Shown here piece after piece: positions 58,884 through 64,000 of a stretch of DNA of 64,000 bases. Positions within the stretch are counted from its first letter, which is position 1. The number at the start of each line of letters is the position of its first letter. The notes under the pieces were generated by a model that ran no database searches, had not been told where the DNA came from, and saw only the letters and a list, made by a program, of their open reading frames with translations. Source of the stretch: Gloeophyllum trabeum ATCC 11539 (lineage: Eukaryota; Basidiomycota; Agaricomycetes; Gloeophyllales; Gloeophyllaceae); assembly GCF_000344685.1 (NCBI RefSeq), contig NW_006920413.1, positions 2,039,628-2,103,627 of the forward strand, given 5' to 3'. The translations under genes were made by a program, and so were the position numbers.

Positions 58884-60553
58884 TCAAACGCCGGAGCAAA
58901 ATCCATAGGTAACTGAAAGGACCACTTCCTCTGCATGCGGGAGCTCCCCTGCCGTGACTCTCTTCATCGTTTTCAGAAGCTGCGCCCTGACGTACAATGT
59001 GCTGCGGAGTATCTTCAGCAGCGCTATCTCCATCTTCCTGATTTCGTGGAAGCCAGGGCTGGTGAACACGGTCAGACTCTTGAAATGACTGCGATCATAT
59101 TACTCACGTAGCTGTGAACTTAGAGAATGCTTCAACCACGATGTTTCTCAGGCTGAGATCTAATTTGATAGCATCCAATGCACGCTGCCGTAGCTCCTCC
59201 ATCCCCAACTGACACGTCAAAACCTTCAGTCTGACGGATTGCCATTCGGCGTCTTTCAGTACAACGGCTCACCTTATCAGCTAAGCGATACATTGACTTG
59301 GGAGAGCAAGCTGGAGCTTTATATTCCTCCGGTTGGCTCGACTTATCCTTCCCCTTTCCTGAAGAGGTCAGGTGGGAAAATGTTACTTCCCCAGTGTAGA
59401 GATAGAAAAGGAGCGCATTGTAGCTGTAGAAGGCACGTTAAGTTCAAACAGATACGTCGACCACGACGGAATAGCTTACGTTCGAGCTGCAGCATCTTTC
59501 ACTATTACCGTTCGCCCTAACCTGTCGGCGTTGGTAAGACTCTCGACTCGAGTTGAAGATCTATTATCGAGGGGAATAAACCGCTGGTCGATAATTCGAT
59601 TTTCACCTGTTGCCAACCTGTTCTGCCCCACCCGCGTCTTTTCTGCTTCGACTGCGTCTACATGCTTTTGCTTGTGGCTTCGACCAGATGAGACTTTCGT
59701 CCGTATTCCATTCTGCTCCGACTGTGTGCCTGCCGCATCCACAGGCGCAGCGAGCGTTTCACAGTCAGAGAGGTCGCTGTCCGACTCATAACCGTAGTCG
59801 TCCCCATCCACGAAAACGTTCTCATGGGCTGGGAAGTCATCGTTCAAGGCCGACACGGACGACTCGGCAAATGTGCCTGAGAGGACTATAAGATATCGAG
59901 AAGAACAATCAGCCAAACATTTTTCCACATAACGCAGACCACTTACGCGTCTCGTAGTAATCCGACGAGGTCTTTAAGATTGAACTGTTCGCGAACAAAG
60001 CCACGGGGGTGCCTATACGGCCGGACTGCCGCTGTCGTCGCGAAAATGCAAAGAACCTTGTATCGACGAAAGAACTGCCAGAATGTATAGTGGCATGCAA
60101 GGTCTTTCGCAGGGTTGCGGACAGTTCGAGTGAATGAGGATCTTTGCGCGAGGGCTTGGTCGGGTAGGACACTACGAAGATGACGTCCACACTCCCATTT
60201 CCACCTTTCACCCCGTCCCGAACGATAGGCCCGAGTATGCCACTGGGAAGACTTGCCGTCCGGGCAGAGACGACGCTAAAAGACGTCACATTTGGGACAT
60301 TGCCTTCTCCAGCAGTGACAGCCTCTCCATACACGGAGAATGTAATGGGTCCTAACGAGGTATCCACCCCCGTGAGATCCAAACTCACCAGGAGTGTATA
60401 CGCCTTGGGTCGTCGCTCCACTTCTAAGCGACAACGCCAGCCTTGGCCGCTGACAGGTGTGGACCAAGTCGAAGGTGAATCAGCTCTTTCTTCGAGGTTT
60501 ACTCTGAACCTGTGCTCAATGGAATGAAGGGGTTTGCTCTCTACGAGCTCCAT
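58884..60553 (-). CDS. MATH-like/BTB domain protein
   Basis: The first exon (MELVESKPLHSIEHRFRVNL, then QGWRCRLEVERRPKAYTLLV and LDLTGVDTSLGPITFSVYGE) resembles the TRAF/MATH half of basidiomycete MATH-BTB proteins. The second part begins ALNDDFPAHENVFVDGDDYG with acidic sequence and leads to the BTB block (YNALLFYLYTGEVTFSHL, CSPKSMYRLADK, LGMEELRQRALDAIKLDLSL). The final exon includes LLKTMKRVTAGELPHAEEVV. Such proteins usually serve as adaptors for cullin-3 ubiquitin ligases. This family is greatly expanded in agaricomycetes. Splice phase to the last exon was chosen by eye and could be one step off. Confidence 0.75.
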
Positions 60554-61021
60554 GTCCTATAGCAGAAAGGGGATGGGTGCACTTCTGGTCGAATCGGACA
60601 AGAATCGGATGTAAAAGCGCTGCAAACACGAGGCCGCTGCCCGTGCTGCGACGCATTGTCAATGTAGGTGTATGTGGGTCCGCAAGAACCTCATACAGAC
60701 TGCAGTCTATTGCAGATGGAACTTCGGGTTCCCAGCAGGATCGGTTAGAGCAGAAGGACATAATTAATGTCGAACTTGATTAAACATGCGATTGGTACCG
60801 CATCAACCTGGGTCCTGGGGAGATTGGATGGCGTGTCGACGGTGGCATACTCGGGCACTGGTCCCAGCAGTCCCTTGCCGGACCATCGTGGGACTCCCCG
60901 GAAGAGCGGACCGGTTTCGGCCGATCTGTCCGTGCCCTCCGTGAAGAACTGAGATGAGAGAGGTGATCATAATATCGACACAAGCTGCTTTGAATACTCG
61001 ATAATCTCGGGATCATCTCCC
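60554..61021. other. Intergenic spacer upstream of the BTB gene
   Basis: About 470 bp between the BTB gene and the 3' end of the mitochondrial helical protein gene, both on the minus strand. A minus frame from 60761 (MSFCSNRSCWEPEVPSA) might be an extra 5' exon of the BTB gene, but no clear splice supports it. Confidence 0.4.
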
Positions 61022-62509
61022 TTAACTCCTCTTTTTAGCTTCGTCCTTGGTCTCCTCCGCCAGCTTTTTGGCTTCCTTCCCCTTCTCCTCCAGCACCCGC
61101 AATATCTCCTCGTACGTCTCCTTCGCCAACTGCTTAGCGTCATCCCCGCGTTCCTGCGACAGCTTCAAGAACTCCTTTGCATTCGGCGTCTTCTCCAAGG
61201 CCTGCAATCGCAAATCAATCAGGACTAGTCACGACAACGACCGCAGTTCTACTCACCTCCTGTCCGCCAGGGACCGTCCTGATAAACGCAACCAGACTCT
61301 CCCACCCATTGCTCATCCCCCCCTTCCCCCGTTCCTCCGCCTCCCTCGCCTTCTCCTGCACAAACCTCTTCAGCTCCTCCACCTTCTCCTTCTGCTTCCC
61401 GCCCTTACTCTCCGCGACCTCGCGTATGCGGTCAAACACCTCCTTCGCGACGCCCCCGCCACTCGGCAGCGCCGCCGCCCCCGCCGCGATGAACTTGCCC
61501 GCGTTCTCCTCGAGCATCTGCCGGATCTCCGGCAGCTGGTCGAGGTAGGGCTGCGCCTGGTTCAGCCCGCTGTCCCATGCTTGCTTGGCCGAGGACTCTG
61601 CGAGCTTGCGGACCTCCGCGACTTTGGACTGCACGAGCTCTTGCGCTTGGCTCATCGCTTCCGGGCTCATGCCCTTTGACAGGATCTGCATCACCTAGAG
61701 AACGTCCATAGGTCAGCACAACCCACTTTGGAGCATCTCGAGCGCATCCTACCTGCTTCTTCGTATCGTCAAATATCCTCTTCGCCTCCGGCCCCTGCTT
61801 CTCCACCAACTCCCGCAACTGCTCATACCCGCCACCAAGCTTCTCCCTCAACTGGGGGTACCGCTCAAACAGCTGCTCGCCCGCGTCGCCGCCCACACGG
61901 CGCGCCAACTCCTGGAGCTCCCCCGCGCGCGCCTGCAGCACATTCATGATTTTCGTCGCCGTTTGCAGATCGGCCTTGCCGCCGCTCTCGCCGACGATCG
62001 CCTGGATCTCGTCGTACCCCTTGCGTGCGATCGCGTTCACCTCATCGCCGTGCTTCTCCGCGAGCGCGTCGAAGGCGTCGAACGTGCTGTCGACGTAGGA
62101 CGAGAGCCCCGGGATGAGGCCGACGTAGGTCTTGGCGGTTTGGCGGAGGTAGGCGAGGGCTTCGTTGGGGTTCTTGGCCTTTTCTTGTACTGTTGCGTGA
62201 GCTTGTTGCAAGTATGCCTTTGCAGACTTGGAAGTGTCCACGATTGTCTTCAGGCCGGAGAAATGGTACCATGCATAACCTGTGTTACTCGTGTTACACC
62301 CATGGAACCTAGGCGTTGATGAGGAACGCACCTGATGCTGCGACAAGGGCACCCCCTGCGACGCCTGCTGCTACATACGCTCCCACTCCATTCTGGCTCG
62401 CCGACGTCGTAGACTGGAACCTCCTGGGTGTTTGGCGGTACAACTGGGCATTCTTGCGCAGGCCGCGCGCGTTCTGGCGGACCAAGATCCTCTGCGACGT
62501 AGAGAGCAT
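61022..62509 (-). CDS. Mitochondrial membrane-anchored helical protein, unknown function
   Basis: Starts MLSTSQRILVRQNARGLRKN, an Arg-rich amphipathic presequence with no acids, followed by a small Gly/Ala-rich helix (YVAAGVAGGALVAASG) after the first exon. Most of the protein is long Ala/Glu/Lys-rich helices in tandem: YLQQAHATVQEKAKNPNEAL, ELQELARRVGGDAGEQLFER, EVRKLAESSAKQAW, KQKEKVEELKRFVQEKAREA and DDAKQLAKETYEEILRVLEE. The C-terminus ends AEETKDEAKKRS. The 11-residue type periodicity recalls apolipoprotein or LEA proteins. A role in inner-membrane shape, lipid binding or stress protection is possible; this is inference from composition. Confidence 0.8.
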
Positions 62510-62758
62510 GCTGGTTGAGGTTGGGTGGTATACACGCTCGGGACAGGTGGATGCGCTCAAGCAGACGCGTCCCGGCGGCACATTTGAAGGGAAGCAGGAC
62601 GCGACGTCATTACACGGTGACGCACGCGAGCCCCCGATCGATCACTCTTACCGTTTTGGTTCGCTCGACGCTCATTTGCTCCCGTGGCTACGTCAGCAAT
62701 CTGACGAGCGCTAGCGTTTCGTAATACAATAAACGTGGTGGTACAGACTTGAGAGAAA

Positions 62759-63963
62759 CTACGCGAGGCTGACTTCGGGCTGGTTGACCGACTGCGACAT
62801 CTCCGCCTCCTTCCCAGGCTCCTGCGCCTGCGCGTCCTTGGCCCAAGGCAGAAGCCCCTCCGGCCCCAGCCTCTCCTTCACCAGCCGTTCGCTGAGCTCC
62901 CACAGATTCTTGCCCAGCTCTCTGTCGCAAGCCATATTGGACTCGCCGCCCAACTGTCCGGGGTCAGTAAAGTACTTCCCCTGCCAGCCGTTCTTCTCCA
63001 CTTCGTCACTGGTCGCAGCCCACAGCGTGCTCAGACTCCCTTGCTCAGGGTTCCGCATGAAGGGGACCACGACGTGCTTGAGCATCGTACCAAATACTTG
63101 CCCGTACGCCTCCTTGAACTGGTCTTGCTGGCCGGTGTGAACGGCGCCGGGATGAGTCGTAACAGCGAGGATCTTGTCGTTGTTCGGAACGATGACCCGT
63201 TCCACGAGGCCGTACTTCGTGAACAGAATCAAGGCTAGCTTCGTACGCGCATATAGTGCTACCGCAGTCATGGGCATGTCGTTCGAAGCCGACTCGCCCA
63301 GTTCTTCCTCGGATGCAAACTTGATCGAGGACGGGGCGGCGCGGTGCAACTCGGAAGAAACAGAGACAATACGCGGAGTGGGCGCGCCGGGGATGGTCGA
63401 AGTGTGCCGAATGAGGGGAAGAAGACGATTGATCAAGAGGAAGTGGCCAAGGTGATTGACCGAAAAGTGTCGGTCGATACCGTCGGCAGAGACGTCGAAC
63501 TTGTTCACACCGACACCAGCGTCTGCAATCAACTAACAGGAGTTCCGTCAAATACAGCGTTCGTCGAACAACTAGCGGTCGACCCACCAGATCCAGTCGC
63601 TCTTCCTGCTTCGCGATCTTGTCCGCGACTTCCTTGACGCTCTTCAGATTCCCAAGGTCAATCTGCATAAACTCCACGTCCGCGTCGGGATTCTCCGTCG
63701 CCCTGATCTTGACAATCGCCTCCTTGCCCTTATCCTCGTCCCTTGCGAGCAGCAGGACGCGAGCTTTGGACAGCGCCAGCGCGCGGGCGACTTCGAAGCC
63801 TATCCCGTCGTTGCCGCCAGTAACCAAGGCCGTCTACGACGTGTATGGTCAACGATGGACATCATGGGACGCGTTACTCGGCGACACTCACCCTCCCCGC
63901 GAGGTCGGGAACGTCCGTCTTATCGAACCCGGTCCCGAAAACAGTGTCCATCACGCTCTGCAT
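62759..63963 (-). CDS. Short-chain dehydrogenase/reductase, second SDR
   Basis: Starts MQSVMDTVFGTGFDKTDVPD at 63963, followed across an intron near 63895-63838 by TALVTGGNDGIGFEVARALA (NAD(P) motif TGxxxGIG). Exon 2 continues LLLARDEDKGKEAIVKI and VEFMQIDLGNLKSVKEVA, and after another intron (near 63590-63535) IADAGVGVNKFDVSADGIDR, HFSVNHLGHFLLINRLLPLI, RIVSVSSEL (catalytic Ser) and YARTK (catalytic Tyr/Lys). The usual NNAG is ADAG here, as in many basidiomycete members of this retinol-dehydrogenase-like group. The C-terminus adds about 60 residues after the core. Substrate unknown. Confidence 0.9.
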
Positions 63964-64000
63964 AGCGAAGTGCCGTCTATATCGTACTAGTCCCAAGGGG

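Overview
The window reads as nuclear DNA of a filamentous basidiomycete, most likely a wood- or litter-decaying agaricomycete. The reasons are dense genes on both strands, many introns of about 40-75 bp with GT..AG ends, and families typical of that group: tandem GH28 polygalacturonases, vanillyl-alcohol oxidase, MATH-like/BTB proteins, UPF0643 and an SSU1-type sulfite pump. No rRNA, intact transposon, CRISPR array or bacterial operon is visible. Species cannot be named from the sequence alone. Exon joins were built by eye from splice sites, reading phase and family motifs; where phases add up exactly the joins are given.

Layout. 1-9.1 kb: a partial gene (-), a RAP1-like telomere protein with a BRCT domain and three tandem Myb modules (-), a 2.3 kb gene-poor stretch, then the Cdc42 exchange factor CDC24 (+). 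9.7-14.3 kb: two tandem secreted polygalacturonases (-) with similar promoters. 14.8-25 kb: a GH63/MGH1-like cytosolic glycosidase (-), a small uncertain ORF, a TAPT1/Emp65 membrane protein (+) and a disordered unknown protein (-). 26.6-32.9 kb: a SUR7/PalI protein (+), an AlkA-type DNA glycosylase (-), an I9 proteinase-B inhibitor (+) and a conserved unknown (-). 33.6-38.8 kb: a sulfur locus with a broken SSU1 copy (+), a persulfide dioxygenase (ETHE1 type, -) and an intact SSU1 sulfite exporter (+). The last two are divergent across a promoter holding six TTCSGAA sites. 39.3-44 kb: an SDR (-), a decayed NmrA-like pseudogene (-) and a gene-free segment flanked by inverted repeats with a tRNA-like core. 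44.1-48.1 kb: an aromatic-ring FAD monooxygenase and a vanillyl-alcohol oxidase, both +. 48.5-64 kb: housekeeping genes, namely type II PI 4-kinase (+), Tat-SF1/CUS2 splicing factor (-), complex I 21 kDa subunit (-), UPF0643 (+), an unknown (-), a MATH-like/BTB protein (-), a mitochondrial helical protein (-) and a second SDR (-).

Functional links. The strongest is sulfur handling: ETHE1 converts glutathione persulfide to sulfite, and SSU1 exports sulfite. The two genes share one intergenic promoter with a repeated motif. A second plausible link is oxidation of lignin-type phenols by the adjacent FAD monooxygenase and vanillyl-alcohol oxidase. The two pectinases form a recent tandem pair. The gene-decay zone (33.6-44 kb: two pseudogenes and one inverted-repeat element) lies around the sulfur locus and marks the least stable part of the window.
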